The translations under genes and the position numbers were made by a program. 64,000 nucleotides of DNA. It comes from Heterodera schachtii. Taxonomy: Eukaryota > Nematoda > Chromadorea > Rhabditida > Heteroderidae. The first letter of the stretch is position 1; every line of letters begins with the position of its first letter. This document shows, in pieces, positions 44,301-55,510 of the stretch. The stretch is from assembly GCA_023374025.1 (NCBI GenBank), contig SIJG01000043.1:564821-628820 (forward strand). The letters run 5' to 3'. The notes under the pieces were generated by a model that was not told the origin of the DNA, made no database searches, and was given only the letters and a program-made list of their open reading frames with translations.

Positions 44301-47300
44301 ATTTCGGGTGCATCACTAATAATAATATCAAATTTTCGACTTTGGACATACGGAGTTTGTATCTTAGGCACCAACTTCTGTCCAGTCAGTGTGCGACGTG
44401 CCTTCTGTATAGGGGGTGCACTTCGGCACGCCTATTGGCGAGTGCGACCCCAAGGTGTACGCACACTTTTCACCCCAATAGCCTGGCGGGCAAATGCAAG
44501 CCGAACATTTGTTCGGGTTCTGGAAGCCGCCATTGAAGCACGTGGTTTCCATCTTGCATGTAACTGCAACCCAACAAACATTATTTCGTTGACAAACGTT
44601 CGCCAATATGTACAGATAGACTAAGGCATTTGTTTGAAAAAGATATTATTACCTAACCATGCCTATTACCTAGCATGACAATTGGCTTAGTTTGCAAAAA
44701 GAATTTGAGCTTGAGCACCGGGCTGAATTGAATGTTTAACACTGTTTTTTGGTAGGGTGGTAGTGTAAAAACAATTGTTGAGTCTTTTATTTGATCACTA
44801 TTGGAGTGAATAAATTCGTTTTTAACCAGGGATTTAAGACAAAAAAAAACCCGAAATCAGTTACACACCTCCGGAACCGATCGATTCCTTTGGACACAAA
44901 CACTTTAATAAACTTATGAGCCCTTGAGGTTAGTCCAAAAAATGCTTTTCGTTTATTCAATTTTGATTTGTTTCACTCACCTTTGTTCCGGCTTGAGTTT
45001 GAGTTTGCCGAATTAAAGCTCAGCCCGCAGTAATGCTCGTTCATCATCTTATAATCGCTGTGGCTGGGCCCATATCGCTGTCCGATCGTGTGCAGATACA
45101 TGGGGCCCGCTTTTGGCACCAATGTTGGCTCGTCATTTATGGAGAAACCTTCTGAACAAGCATTTTTCTTTTTTCCTGCATCAAATAATATTAAAAAAAA
45201 ATCGAGATTTGTCGGCATAATGTCAACGTTATTTATCAATATGTTTCGGTTTATTGGTCAAATATTGTTTATGATTTCATTCAACACTTACTTGAAGAGT
45301 AATGCATCACCGAGCCCAAATCGTACCCAACCCAATAGTTGTTGTTATCAATCCACGACTGCTTGTCGAAATTGTACAGCATTTCCGGTTCGATGTTGTC
45401 AGTGTTCACCTTCACAAAGGCGTCCCGGTCGTAGCGCGATTGTTCGTGGAAAAAGCCCAGCGAATGACCAATTTCATGCGCAATGATGCCGAGCTTACAA
45501 AATAACAAACAAATAGCGGTTTAACACATATTATTTTATGGCGATTTCTTTTGGAAACATTTTGGAGCAGAAGTATGCTATTTAAATATGCTGTCTCAAG
45601 CGCTTCCGGTCCAAGTGTCGGCATGACTTTGACTTAGCCCCACAAAAGTTTTTATGAAATTCTATTGTAAAACTGTTAGATATTGCATAGTACAGTATGA
45701 AAAAGCATGAAAAACCATCTACCAAGTCATAAAAAAGTGCTTTTACCAAAAATGAATTTTTAGAAAAAATCAAATTTTGACCCACAAGCCCAAAACATTC
45801 AATTCATAGCAAATTTGGTATCAATAAACATATCTTGAACAGAAAATTCGATCTACACCTGTTTCAACTCGTTTTGCTTTACCTAGGCTTAGCCTAGGCT
45901 GAGTCTATGCTTTAGTGCTAATTCTGAGTGATTTCATGAAAAATCAATTTTCGACTTTTGGTTCGAATTTGGGTCTGGTGTTCGAAATTGGGTGCAGTGG
46001 ATGTCATATTCGTGAACAGCGACCCAGAGAACCTCTTAAAACATGTTTTAAAAAATTTCGGAAAAAGGGAAAAATTTGATTCAGACCATTATTTCAGATA
46101 AGTAGGGCGAAAAATTCTATTTGTTGATAAAATCGCTTTTTTAATGACTTGGTAGATGGTTTTTCATGCTTTTTCATACTTTCTATGCACTATCTAACAG
46201 TTTTACAACAGAATTTCATGAATTTTGTGGGGCTAAGTCAAAGTCTTACCCAAGTGTCGATCGCTCCGCGAGTGTCGACCGGCTTGTAATTTTTTGTTGT
46301 CTCGACCAATATCGACTGAATTGGTACCAAAAGAAGCAGCGTATTTAGGCCAAGATATTATTAAGCACAAGCTTAGTGATTGAGAGAGCATTTCAAAAAA
46401 GCTATGTCCAAAAAGAGCCAAAAATTGGCCATTTTTTGGATTTTTCGTTTATTGGCCATAACTTGGTTACGCTTTGTCGAATAAAATGTTTTTGCTCACG
46501 GCTAGCTTCGTATCATTGAAAGCTTAATCCGATATTCTGGTCGGCCAACCAAATCAGTTAAATTTGAGGCAAGTTATACTGCAGTCGACACTCGGACCGG
46601 TAGCCCGTCCCAAGCTGATCTGCTGCTTACCAGGTCACATCCAGGCCCAATCGACACTTCTTGGTAGGTTTTTGATTTTTGGCGTCCCACTGCGGAAGAG
46701 CAACCGCTTCCGGCATGGCTGGTAAAGTGTACTCGGGGAGAGGCCTTCGGGTCTTCGTACAGGTTCAGACACGTGTTGTTGTACCAAAGCTTGAGGGCTT
46801 TTTTTATGTGCCCCTTTAGCTGGTCGGCTAAAGATCATAAGGATACACAATATATATCTAAAATTCCTCCTCCTCTGAATTAGAAGTTCCATTAGGAATA
46901 GAGTACCACCCATTTATTGTATTTTTCTACAATTATTACCACACTGAAAAACATACAGATGCTGTCGTCAAAGCTGAACGGGTACTGGAGATTAGGCCAT
47001 TTGCTGTCCGGAAAGGTGCCAGCGTGCATTGGCGCCCCGCGCCGCCTTCGACCGCTGGAGTCAACAGCATCAGAAGAAGCATTGGGAGTTCTCGTCGATG
47101 GTCGTCCCTCTTCAACTTCAACATCGTCGTCCCGGGCAAACAAAATTTTGGCTTCTTCCAGCGATAGTTGAATGTCCCCTTGGTACAGATACGCAGCCTC
47201 TGGGCTGTGTTCATTGATCTCAGGAATGTCCATTGTCGGCACTCGCTTCTCCTTCGGAAGCCGCGCCCGGGCGGCTTTTTGCTCCTTCATCCTCTGCTGA

Positions 47301-47593
47301 TACTTCTCGTCCTTCTCCAACGCCTTGGCTTGCTTCAGCAGCTTCTTCTGCACTTTCTCGTTGTGCTCCGCCAGCAACTTTTTCACTTCTTCTCGCTCCT
47401 TTTTCCACTGTTCCGCCTCCTCCTTGCCCATTTCAGTTGGCTTAGTGCCTTTGTTGACGGCACCGCGCTCCATTATTGGCGGCTTTATCTTTCGCCCACT
47501 CGCCGCCCCAGGCGCGCCAATGCTTGACGCAACTCCGACAACCAAAATGAGGGAAATTCCAATGAACGGATAAGAGAGGAGTGAACACTTCAT
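41384..47593 (-). CDS. Astacin metalloprotease with EGF and CUB domains
   Basis: Seven exons: 47,593-46,957, 46,827-46,631, 45,493-45,292, 45,175-44,981, 44,563-44,376, 43,032-42,845, 41,516-41,384. All phases agree (579 residues). 1-27 signal peptide; 28-185 prodomain with YQGD (137-140, aspartate-switch position) and furin site RRRR (182-185). Catalytic domain: YNNTCLNLYEDPKASPRVHF, zinc motif HEIGHSLGFFHE (H284, E285, H288, H294) and Met-turn SVMHY (339-343). EGF at about 415-445 (CFNGGFQNPNKCSACICPPG). CUB at 474-579 (ADFAYCVWVIKS, DTGVRLCCQDDLGGPNKT, IQRFRLRWR end). This is the nematode NAS layout: a secreted zinc endopeptidase of cuticle, hatching or extracellular-matrix processing. Exon 5 uses donor GAA|GTTGGT, the least certain junction. 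Introns 2, 5 and 6 are full of elements. Confidence 0.88.
41548..41985. repeat. Word array AAATATGCA in astacin intron 6
   Basis: Starts CTAGGGCTAACAAAAATATG and repeats AAATATGCA(C/T) at both ends (41,555-41,640 and 41,880-41,965), with an AT-rich core. AGGG-head class. Confidence 0.75.
42136..42430. repeat. Word array TCCGGAATTCCGG
   Basis: Starts CCAGGGGATGGAACCGGATT and reiterates TCCGGA/ATTCCGG palindromic words (to 42,210), with further copies at 42,350-42,440 and 42,680-42,760. In astacin intron 6. Confidence 0.7.
43131..44328. mobile_element. 1.2-kb element, TTAGTGATGCACC ends, CCGAAA words
   Basis: Left end ATTAGTGATGCACCGAAAGC and right end (inverse) ATTAGTGATGCACCCGAAAT are an inverted pair; both arms are arrays of CCGAAA(C/A). 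Fits entirely in astacin intron 5. It carries two hairpin motifs (43,351 and 43,651) and a minus-strand SINE (43,830-44,120). Confidence 0.75.
43830..44120 (-). mobile_element. tRNA-derived SINE, copy 2
   Basis: On the minus strand, an A-box (TTAGCTTAGTGGTTAGTGC) and B-box (AAGGTTCGGATCC) near 44,115-44,050 are followed about 200 bp on by a CGGCGGTG-CATGAA-CACCGCCGG hairpin. Same order and length as the other two copies. Confidence 0.55.
45595..46290. repeat. Inverted repeat in astacin intron 2
   Basis: 45,630-45,760 (TAGCCCCACAAAAGTTTTTA, AAGCATGAAAAACCATCTAC) and 46,130-46,250 are inverse copies. The right arm is also present at 48,500-48,620 because it falls inside the tandem duplication. 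Confidence 0.7.
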
Positions 47594-47599
47594 GTTCAG

Positions 47600-48255
47600 A
47601 GGGGCAGAAAAACTAAAAAGATTCTTTGTTAGAGGTGGGGGATGGGGACTTTATTTTTATAAATGTTTCAGAGATGGGATATCAGGTCGAAGATAAAAAT
47701 TTTTGGATTTATCTAGAACATAGTTAAATTTCGGAAAGACGGCTTTCTATTAAAATCGGAATACATTTCCCAGCCATTCCCGAGTCCTTAAATAGTAATA
47801 AATCCGCTCCCGTCATCTATTCCTCCCCCATCACCAGCATAATTTATTTCCATTTTCGTTCCATTCATTTTCTTTTTCTTCATCTAAATATTTTATTTAA
47901 AAAATTCCTCTTAAGTGATCGCTTTTAAGAAGCTTTTCAGCATAATAAACATTTCTTATTTTTGGTGACATCATATATTGTAATATCTGTTATTTCGCTC
48001 CCATACAATATTTAATTATTAAATTAATTATTTTTTAACCCAATATTATGGAGGAAAGGACGGTAATGAACGATAATCTATTTAATTGGATTAATTTAAG
48101 AGGTAAAAAAATTATAAAGGATTTTGAAAATAATTACCCAATTAAGGTATAAATAATTTAGCACGGCCCAATCGGCGAAGTTGGTGCATACCACCAAGCA
48201 GCAGGTAACAACAGTTATTTACTTTTTTTAAATTAATCTACTATTAAAAGCTACG
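47600..48255. other. 5' flank of astacin unit 1
   Basis: Contains a short exon-like ATGGAGGAAAGGACGGTAAT at 48,049 (copy of 50,533) and GCGAAGTTGGTGCATACCAC at 48,176, remnants of the small plus-strand gene seen intact at 50,533-50,935. Confidence 0.5.
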
Positions 48256-48994
48256 CCCTTGGCCTAGGCTGAGTCTATGCTTTAGTGCTAATTCTGAGTG
48301 ATTTCATGAAAAATCAATTTTCGACTTTTGGTTCGAATTTGGGTCTGGTGTTCGAAATGGGTGCAGTGGATGTCATATTCGTGAACAGCGACCCAGAGAA
48401 CCTCTTAAAACATGTTTTAAAAAATTTCGGAAAAAGGGAAAAATTTGATTCAGACCATTATTTCAGATAAGTAGGGCGAAAAATTCTATTTGTTGATAAA
48501 ATCGCTTTTTTAATGACTTGGTAGATGGTTTTTCATGCTTTTTCATACATTCTATGCACTATCTAACAGTTTTACAACAGAATTTCATGAATTTTGTGGG
48601 GCTAAGTCAAAGTCTTACCCAAGTGTCGATCGCTCCGCGAGTGTCGACCGGCTTGTAATTTTTTGTTGTCTCGACCAATATCGACTGAATTGGTACCAAA
48701 AGAAGCAGCGTATTTAGGCCAAGATATTATTAAGCACAAGCTTAGTGATTGAGAGAGCATTTCAAAAAGCTATGTCCAAAAAGAGCCAAAAATTGGCCAT
48801 TTTTTGGATTTTTCGTTTATTGGCCATAACTTGGTTACGCTTTGTCGAATAAAATGTTTTTGCTCACGGCTAGCTTCGTATCATTGAAAGCTTAATTCGA
48901 TATTCTGGTCGGCCAAATCAGTTAAGTTTGAGGCAAGTTATACTGCAGTCGACACTCGGACCGGTAGCCCGTCCCAAGCTGATCTGCTGCTTAC

Positions 48995-49957
48995 CCGGTC
49001 ACATCCAGGCGCAAGCGACACTTCTTGGTAGGTTTGTGATTTTTGGCGTCCCACTGCGGAAGAGCAACCTTTTCCGGCATGGCTGGTAAAGTGGACTCGG
49101 GGAGAGGCCTTCGGGTCTTCGTACAGGTTCAGACAGGTGTTGTTGTACCAAAGCTTGAGGGCTTTGTTTATGTGCCCCTTTAGCTGGTCGGCTAAAGATC
49201 ATAAGGATACACAATATATATTTAAAATTCCTCCTCCTCTGAATTAGAAGTTCCATTAGGAATAGAGTACCACCCATTTATTGTATTTTTCTACAATTAT
49301 TACCACACTGAAAAACATACAGATGCTGTCGTCAAAGCTGAACGGGTACTGGAGATTAGGCCATTTGCTGTCCGGAAAGGTGCCAGCGTGCATTGGCGCC
49401 CCGCGCCGCCTTCGACCGCTGGAGTCAACAGCATCAGAAGAAGCATTGGGAGTTCTCGTCGATGGTCGTCCCTCTTCAACTTCAACATCGTCGTCCCGGG
49501 CAAACAAAATTTTGGCTTCTTCCAGCGATAGTTGAATGTCCCCTTGGTACAGATACGCAGCCTCTGGGCTGTTTTCATTGATCTCAGGAATGTCCATTGT
49601 CGGCACTTGCTTCTCTTTCGGAAGCCGCGCCCGGGCGGCTTTTTGCTCCTTCATCCTCTGCTGATACTTCTCGTCCTTCTCCAACGCCTTGGCTTGCTTC
49701 AGCAGCTTCTTCTGCACTTTCTCGTTGTGCTGCGCCAGCAACTTTTTCACTTCTTCTCGCTCCTTTTTCCACTGTTCCGCCTCCTCCTTGCCCATTTCAG
49801 TTGGCTTAGTGCCTTTGTTGACGGCACCGCGCTCCATTATTGGCGGCTTTATCTTTCGCCCACTCGCCGCCGCAGGCGCGCCAATGCTTGACGCAACTCC
49901 GACGACCAAAATGAGGGAAATTCCAATGAACGGATAAGAGAGGAGTGAACACTTCAT
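48995..49957 (-). pseudogene. Duplicate astacin exons 1-2
   Basis: Exon 1 49,957-49,321 and exon 2 49,191-48,995 are open and spliceable like the main copy, with the same signal peptide, YQGD and RRRR. Exon 2 has replacements (HAGKGCSSAVG for HAGSGCSSAVG, SLAPGCDR for SIGPGCDL). No own exon 3-7 exists downstream, only the second unit. It is either an abandoned fragment or an alternative 5' end spliced over unit 1 into exon 3; the phase (0 at exon 2 donor) allows that. Confidence 0.7.
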
Positions 49958-50532
49958 GTTCAGCAGAGGGGCACAGACGATTTTTTACTTTGTGTTCGGT
50001 GGTGATCAATGTCAGCTCGGGGTAAAATTTTGCAATTTAGTTTTGCTTTAATAAGTAATTTATACATAGGAACAACCGACCTTTTTAAACAAAACTAAAA
50101 AGGTTCTTTGTTAGAGGTGGGGGATGGGGACTTAATTTTTATAAATGTTTCAGAGATGGGATATCAGAGGTCGAAGATAAAAATTTTTGGATTAATCTAG
50201 AACATAGTTAAACTCGGAAAGACGGCTTTCTATTCAAATCGGAATACATTTCCCAGCCATTCCCGAGTCCTTAAATAGTAATAAATCCGCTCCCGTCATC
50301 TATTCCTCCCCCATCACCAGCATAATTTATTTCCATTTTCGTTTCATTCATTTTTGTTTTCTTCATTTAAATATTTTATTTAAAAAATTCCTCTGAAGTG
50401 ATCGCTTTTAAGAAGCTTTTCAGCATAATAAACATTTCTTATTTTTGGTGACATCATATATTGTGTAATATCTGTTATTTCGCTCTCATACAATATTTAA
50501 TTATTAAATTAATTATTTTTTTAACCCAATAT

Positions 50533-50935
50533 TATGGAGGAACGGACGGTAATGAACGATAATCTATTTAATTGGATTAATTTAAGAGGTAAAAAAATTA
50601 TAAAGCATTTTGAAAATAATTACCCAATTAAGGTATAAATAATTTAGCACAAATGTATAACATAAATTTTATTTTTATTATCCGCCAGGAATGTATGGCC
50701 CGGCCCAATCGGCGAAGTTGGTGCATACCACCAAGCAGGTGACAACAGCTATTTACTTTTTTTAAATTAATCTACTATTAAAGGCTTGGGATACGATGAT
50801 CCAGGATACGATCCATATCCGGAATACGATGATGGTGCATGTTATGTGGACACGACGGCATTGTGGGATATGGGTACGGTCCTGAAGGTGGATTTTAATT
50901 TTGGTGACTAGCAACAGATGATGATTGATGATTAA
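50533..50935 (+). CDS. Possible small plus-strand gene
   Basis: ATG 50,533 opens MEERTVMNDNLFNWINLR up to a GTAAAA donor; a second exon after TCCGCCAG reads MYGPAQSAKLVHTTKQ to GTGACA (phase matches). A third piece after ATTAAAG reads GYDDPGYDPYPEYDDG, then CYVDTTALWDMGTVL, and ends at TAG 50,909-50,911 in one frame, but this frame does not agree with the second exon's phase. So the structure is unresolved. It is divergent to the astacin gene. Function unknown. Confidence 0.3.
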
Positions 50936-50959
50936 TGTTATTATTTGTATCAACATATT

Positions 50960-51245
50960 TTTAAATAAAATTATAATAAATTCATCTGAAATAAATCAAA
51001 ACTAAAAATTTAATTAATCAAAATAAAAAAATATTTTGTTTCAATATACCATCATCTCGAATTAAAGAAAATCGTTATAACCAGACATTATTGAAATTAT
51101 AAATAAATAAAACATTATTACATTTATTCTGTTTGATTTTTTTGTAAGTTTATGAATAAAACTTTAAATTTGTCCGGTGTTGGGAGTGCACCATTTTGCT
51201 GTTTTTTCTGCATTTTGAACGGTTCGAAAACCGTTCTTTCGCCAT
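50960..51245. other. AT-rich non-coding stretch
   Basis: Nothing recognised. Confidence 0.4.
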
Positions 51246-51247
51246 TT

Positions 51248-51441
51248 CAATATTAAATTATTTTTAAAAATAAATAAGGTATTTTTTATTCATTGAAATT
51301 ATTCAGCGAGCAATCGGAGCAATTCGTTTAATTGTTTAATTATTCTCTGCATAAAAATTATGTGCTAATACTCCGATATTTATTTTTATGCGCTAAAAAC
51401 AATCTCTAATTTCAAAAAGGAAGGATAATTCTTCTTCTAGA
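51248..51441. repeat. Dispersed repeat, copy 2
   Basis: Matches 7,995-8,181. Confidence 0.8.
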
Positions 51442-51590
51442 GCCCGGTAAAAAAATTTCCGGGAGTGGGATCGGGAGTTCAAAATTTACCGGGACGGGAG
51501 TCCCGAACGGGAATCGCGTAAAAATCCCGCTGCCGTTCAAATCCCGTCCATTTTTAACGGGAGTCCCGGGCGGGAGCGGGAGTAATTCTA
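51442..51590. repeat. Word array CGGGAGTCCCG
   Basis: Begins TAGAGCCCGG and repeats GGGAGT/TCCCG palindromic words. AGGG/AGAG-head class. The following 51,590-51,810 is AT-rich and ends in a CGGC...GCCGG hairpin at 51,783. Confidence 0.7.
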
Positions 51591-51884
51591 AAATTTAATT
51601 AAATACTAACAAAAATATTTTAAATGCACAAATTTAAGGACAATCCTTTTATTAAATACAGAAAAAAAAATTGTCTTCTTAATGATTATTTGGCTGATTT
51701 TTGCTGATTTTTTGAGAAAAAAAAACAACTTAAAAATGGCCATTTTTATGTAAAAAAAATGCTACAAAAAAACCAAATTTTTCCCGGCAACACCTATCAA
51801 TACCGCCGGAAAAATTAGCTGAGATTTCATACGAAAATTGAATTTTTTCTCTTTTTTAAATCTTATTATTTTGAAAGTTGAAAA

Positions 51885-52117
51885 AGAATTACGAAAAAAG
51901 AAGGAAACAACAATTTGATGAAGAAAGCAATGAAACAAAATGCAAAAGAATTGCAATATTCGACAAATTGGTGAAATTGTCGAAATTAAAAAAGGAATAT
52001 AAAAAGGAAAACCGTATCAAAAATGAAACAAAAATTGCCAAAGCATTGGGAAAATATCGCAAGAAAATTTACAAATGGAAGCAGTGCTCTATTAGTTATC
52101 ACCACATTTCAATATAG
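51885..52117 (+). pseudogene. Repeat-HTH last exon, deleted copy
   Basis: Nearly identical to 58,384-58,590 (KLSKLKKEYKKENRIKNETK, ALGKYRKKIYKWK), then cut by a 178-bp deletion whose junction lies at AAG/CAG. The final HTH unit is lost and the frame ends shortly after. Confidence 0.7.
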
Positions 52118-52459
52118 AGAACGTTAAAGCGAAAGGAAACTGTTTTCAAATTTTGTGACCAAAATTTGTTCAATTTATTTTTTCTTTTTAGGAGCTAATT
52201 TTTTAACAAAAAAAATTTGGGGTTCTTTAATTGGTGACATGACAACTCTTACATAGGCATAGGCTTAGGCAACGGTCTACGCTTTAGGCTTAGGCCTAAG
52301 CTTAGGCTATATATATGTAAAAAAAAATTATTGTCACGAGTGCAATTAACCCTTTAGTTTATTGTATTTTTAAAAATATATTTAATTAAAAATTCATTTG
52401 TGATGCAAGAAGGAAGCGGAGTGTGGGAGAAAGTGTGATAATCCTATGGGAGAACCTCT

Positions 52460-52560
52460 AAACGAAACGTCCGTAACTCAGTCGGTTAGAGCACGGCATG
52501 GATTGCTGGGGTCGTGGGTTCGAGTCGCACCGGGCGAGTTACCTTTTATGTTCTACATAA
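52460..52560 (+). mobile_element. tRNA-derived SINE with CGGGCGAGTTACC tail
   Basis: A-box TAACTCAGTCGGTTAGAGCA and B-box GGGTTCGAGTCGC, then GGGCGAGTTACCTTTTATG. The related sequence at 63,818-63,915 shares the boxes and the GGGCGACTTACC tail. Absent from the paralogous segment at 59,340-59,450, which proves insertion. Confidence 0.65.
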
Positions 52561-52717
52561 TCATTAGAAAAGAATGTTTTTACTTTTTTATAATATGCCA
52601 TTTTACTTTATCATCCATCGGAATAATTTATTTGTTTTTTGTTGTTTGATCAGAAAGCACTGTCACTGTTTCCATTGGTTTGATCACTTTTTTTTCTTCG
52701 CTTCGCTTTTCCTTCTC

Positions 52718-52939
52718 TCATTGCCTGTGATAACGTGTCATTCGCCTCGCTTCTTCATGTACGTCCATCTCCGCTTTGAACGCGTTCAGTTCGCTTCGGA
52801 TTTGCTCTTTTTGTTCGGACGTTAGCCGTGCCCATGGCTTGTCCCCGCGTCGGTTGTACTGCTCCGCCTCGCCAATCTCGACGAACTCGCTGAATTTGAT
52901 CATCCGGGCACGCAACTCTTCAAACGCCGCTTGGCTCAA
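52718..52939 (-). pseudogene. PHACTR last exon, orphan copy
   Basis: 73 residues from [14 protein letters not shown] to MTRYHRQ, two or three residues different from 59,577-59,798. It has its acceptor (TTATTAAG) but no upstream PHACTR exons on this side, so it came with the segmental duplication. Confidence 0.75.
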
Positions 52940-53125
52940 CTTAATAAAAATAAATTATTTATTTTATGCTAATATTTCATAGTTTTCTACTCGTGAGAAT
53001 GCATTTTTCTGAGTGTTGTCAAAAGAATGCCGCTACACTTTTTTTTTGTTGCCATTTTTGTGTCATTTCTTGTGATTTAGACTATTTTGCTTCTAATTCG
53101 TTCGGGCTACTGATCAGTGAAAGCT

Positions 53126-53290
53126 AGAGTAGCACGGGACCGGGACCGGGACCGGGTCGGGAAATCCCGGTTTTTTCAGGTCCCGGTCCCGGTCCCGGTC
53201 CCGGTTTTTGAAAAAATGGAAATCCCGGTCCCGGTTTTGCCAGTCCCGGTCCCGGCGGGACTAAATAAGCACTGGTAAGAATGGGAATCT
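53126..53290. repeat. (CCCGGT)n element, copy 1
   Basis: Starts AGAGTAGCACGGGACC. Arms GGGACCGGGACC and GGTCCCGGTCCC flank TTTTTTCAGG and end CGGGACTAAATAAGCACTGG. Copy 2 at 54,140-54,410 is the same with an expanded centre. Confidence 0.85.
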
Positions 53291-53481
53291 GGGTGAAAAA
53301 TCGGTAAGTTAGAGTGGAGATTTGAGGAAAGGAAACTTTTGAATAACATAAACATTTTGCCAATTTGGTCCATTTGACTTATTTCTTTTTAACATTTTTT
53401 TTCTTAATTCAGAATGCTTTACAAATTGTCACCTTTTTAAAATTACATAATTAATAATTTTTAGTAAATCAAAACCAATAA

Positions 53482-53667
53482 ATGTCTGACATTTGGAAAT
53501 ATTTCGACAAATCGTCGAATGATAAAGCATTATGTAATATTTGTGGTAGAAAAATTGATAGAACTGATGGGTCGACAAAGGGAATGTGGAGGCACTTGGA
53601 GGCAAAACACAAAGAACAATTTATAGAGTTGAAATCCGGGAATTTGCTTCAAAAGCAGGAACAAAAG
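53482..53667 (+). CDS. BED zinc-finger exon
   Basis: ATG 53,482 opens MSDIWKYFDKSSNDKALCNI, then C-x2-C (CNIC) and H-x4-H (HLEAKH) of a BED finger, ending at a donor AAAG|GTTAAC. BED fingers are the N-terminal DNA-binding domain of hAT transposases and of host proteins derived from them. No transposase core follows within the next 500 bp, so it is an isolated first exon or relic. It sits between two (CCCGGT)n elements. Confidence 0.6.
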
Positions 53668-54139
53668 GTTAACCGATTAATTTTTTAAATTTAAATTTAT
53701 TAAAGCTTCAAAATGATCACTACCGAAATATTTTGGTCCGATTTAACCGCAACTTTATTTGATTAGCAAAAAGTGAATTATGTCCTTTTTGGCATTTTTG
53801 GGTCACTTTATATGATTGGATTATTTTGCTTCTAATTTTTGCTTCGGGCTGATCAGTGAAAGCTTCAAAAGGATCACTCCCGAAATATTTTGGCCCGATT
53901 TATCCGTCATTTTATTTAATTGGAAAAAATCAATTATGTCTGCATCTAGAATAAGAAAAATAGGTGAAAATATCTTTAAAAAAGAAATGATCGAGATATC
54001 TTTATGGCGAAAATCCAAACATTAATATTTTCATTTTTTCCTACTTCTCATGGGCCACGAAAATTTGGTAATTCCAAGTCATTTAGGGCATTTCAGGTTT
54101 TCATGTCACCTTGAAGCAGTTATCTGATCACTTTGGTGT

Positions 54140-54410
54140 AGAGTTGAGCGGGACCGGGGCGGGAAATCCCGGTTTTTTCAGGTCCCGGTCCCGATCCCGA
54201 TCCCGGTCCCGATCCCGGTCCCGATCCCGATCCCGATCCCGATCCCGGTCCCGATCCCGGTCCCGATCCCGGTCCCGATCCCGGTCCCGATCCCGATCCC
54301 GATCCCGGTCCCGATCCCGGTCCCGGTTTTTGGAAAAACAGAAATCCCGGTCCCGGTTTTGCCAGTCCCGGTCCCGGCGGCACTAAATAAGCACTGGTAA
54401 GAATGGGGGT
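54140..54410. repeat. (CCCGGT)n element, copy 2, expanded
   Basis: Same as 53,126-53,290 but with about twenty extra CCCGAT/CCCGGT hexamers. ORFs of Arg-Ser or Gly-Pro repeats come from the hexamer. A further fragment lies at 55,070-55,150. Confidence 0.88.
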
Positions 54411-54491
54411 CTTGGAATTGGTGAGGGATCAGAAATTTTTGATAAAAATAAATTAAATTGTTTATTTTCATTTATATCATGTGTTCATATC

Positions 54492-54775
54492 ATAAGTGGT
54501 CAAGTGGCTAAACCTTTTTACTTTCATTATTTGTCCTTCGGTTCAATTCCCTGATGGAACAGAAATTTTTTTTATATTTTCTTTACCATTATTTTAATTG
54601 AATTTAATTAATAAAAAAATATTTTATTTTAAATTATTATTTTTTTCATTTTTAATAGCCTAAAACCCCATAAATTAACCAAATATTTGGTCATTTTTTG
54701 ACAAATTCTGATAACAAATCTCGCTCAAAATTTCAAAATGTTTCCGGCGGCGCCTATCGGCACCGCCGGAATCCG
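54492..54775 (+). mobile_element. tRNA-derived SINE, copy 3
   Basis: A-box GTGGTCAAGTGGCTAAACC, B-box TCGGTTCAATTCCC, shared body (AACCAAATATTTGGTCATTTT, TCTCGCTCAAAATTTC) and terminal hairpin CGGCGGCGCC-TATC-GGCACCGCCGG at 54,744-54,769. Confidence 0.7.
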
Positions 54776-55183
54776 CCCCCTCCCAATGTTCCAAAAAAGT
54801 TTTTTGAAAAAATATTGCCACAAAACAGCGATCTAAAAGCAAAAAATTTAAAAGATTGTTAATTTATTTAAAAAAAATACAGAATTTTGGGACTCAGAAA
54901 ATTCCAAGACTCCCCCCCCTGATAACAAAATTTTTAAAAATTTTCCTCGAACTCGTCCCCCAAAACGTAAATACAAAATTTTATGGGTACATTTTAGAAT
55001 ATTGGCAATTTTCGTAACAAAGTGCACTTAAATTTTCAATTTTTTTCAAAAAAAATTTTCACTTAGAAAAAGTCCCGGTTGGTCCCGGTCCCGGGTTTTT
55101 TCGCGGTCCCGGTCCCGGTCGAAAGACTTGGTCCCGGTCCCGACTTTTCTGGTCCAGGTAACCTCATAATTGGGTTGCATACT

Positions 55184-55510
55184 GTAAAGAATAATTCAAA
55201 TTTACAATATTACTTATTTAAGCAATAATTTTTAAATTTGGTTGAAATGATTGATTTAAAAAATAATTTTCAATCCACCATCAAATTGTCATGGAATCTC
55301 ACTTAAACCATCCATAATGCTATTGATTGGCTTAAAGGCAAAGCAATAAGAATATGTATAATAAATTATAATATCTATTAAGGAAATAAATGTTTTAAGT
55401 GACAAAAAAAAACCCTCAAAACATTGCCTAAAAATTGGAAAAAGGGTCTTTAAAAATTTATAATTTACAGAATGTACATAAATGCGTATAATAATTAGGG
55501 ATGATATTTT
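55184..55510. repeat. Dispersed repeat, copy 2
   Basis: Matches 31,118-31,455. Followed by an AT-rich AGGGATGATATT element to about 55,720. Confidence 0.85.

Larger units (their letters stand above)
45893..50640. repeat. Tandem duplication of astacin 5' half
   Basis: Unit 1 (45,893-48,180) and unit 2 (48,257-50,640) match almost base for base at an offset of 2,364 bp, starting CCTAGGCTGAGTCTATGC. From about 49,970 the offset grows by 120 bp because unit 2 has an extra segment just upstream of the ATG. Unit includes the 5' flank, exon 1, intron 1, exon 2 and part of intron 2. Confidence 0.92.
51820..52990. repeat. Segmental duplicate of 58,320-59,880 block
   Basis: Shares CTGAGATTTCATACGAAAAT, the HTH last exon, GCAGTGCTCTATTAGTTATC, the AGGCTTAGGC words, and the PHACTR last exon in the same order. 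This copy has a 178-bp deletion in the HTH exon and an extra SINE; the other copy has an extra hAT MITE. Confidence 0.9.

Noticed and set aside
44364..44606. Separate EGF protein starting in VCQRNNVCWVAV
   Set aside because: The first residues are intron 4 read-through before a GTTGCAG acceptor.
46892..47593. Self-standing 233-residue secreted protein
   Set aside because: The last 21 codons are intron; the exon is the astacin prodomain and splices to the catalytic exons.
54111..54386. RS-repeat (SR-protein-like) or GPGS-repeat protein
   Set aside because: Translation of CCCGAT/CCCGGT hexamers in a repeat element.
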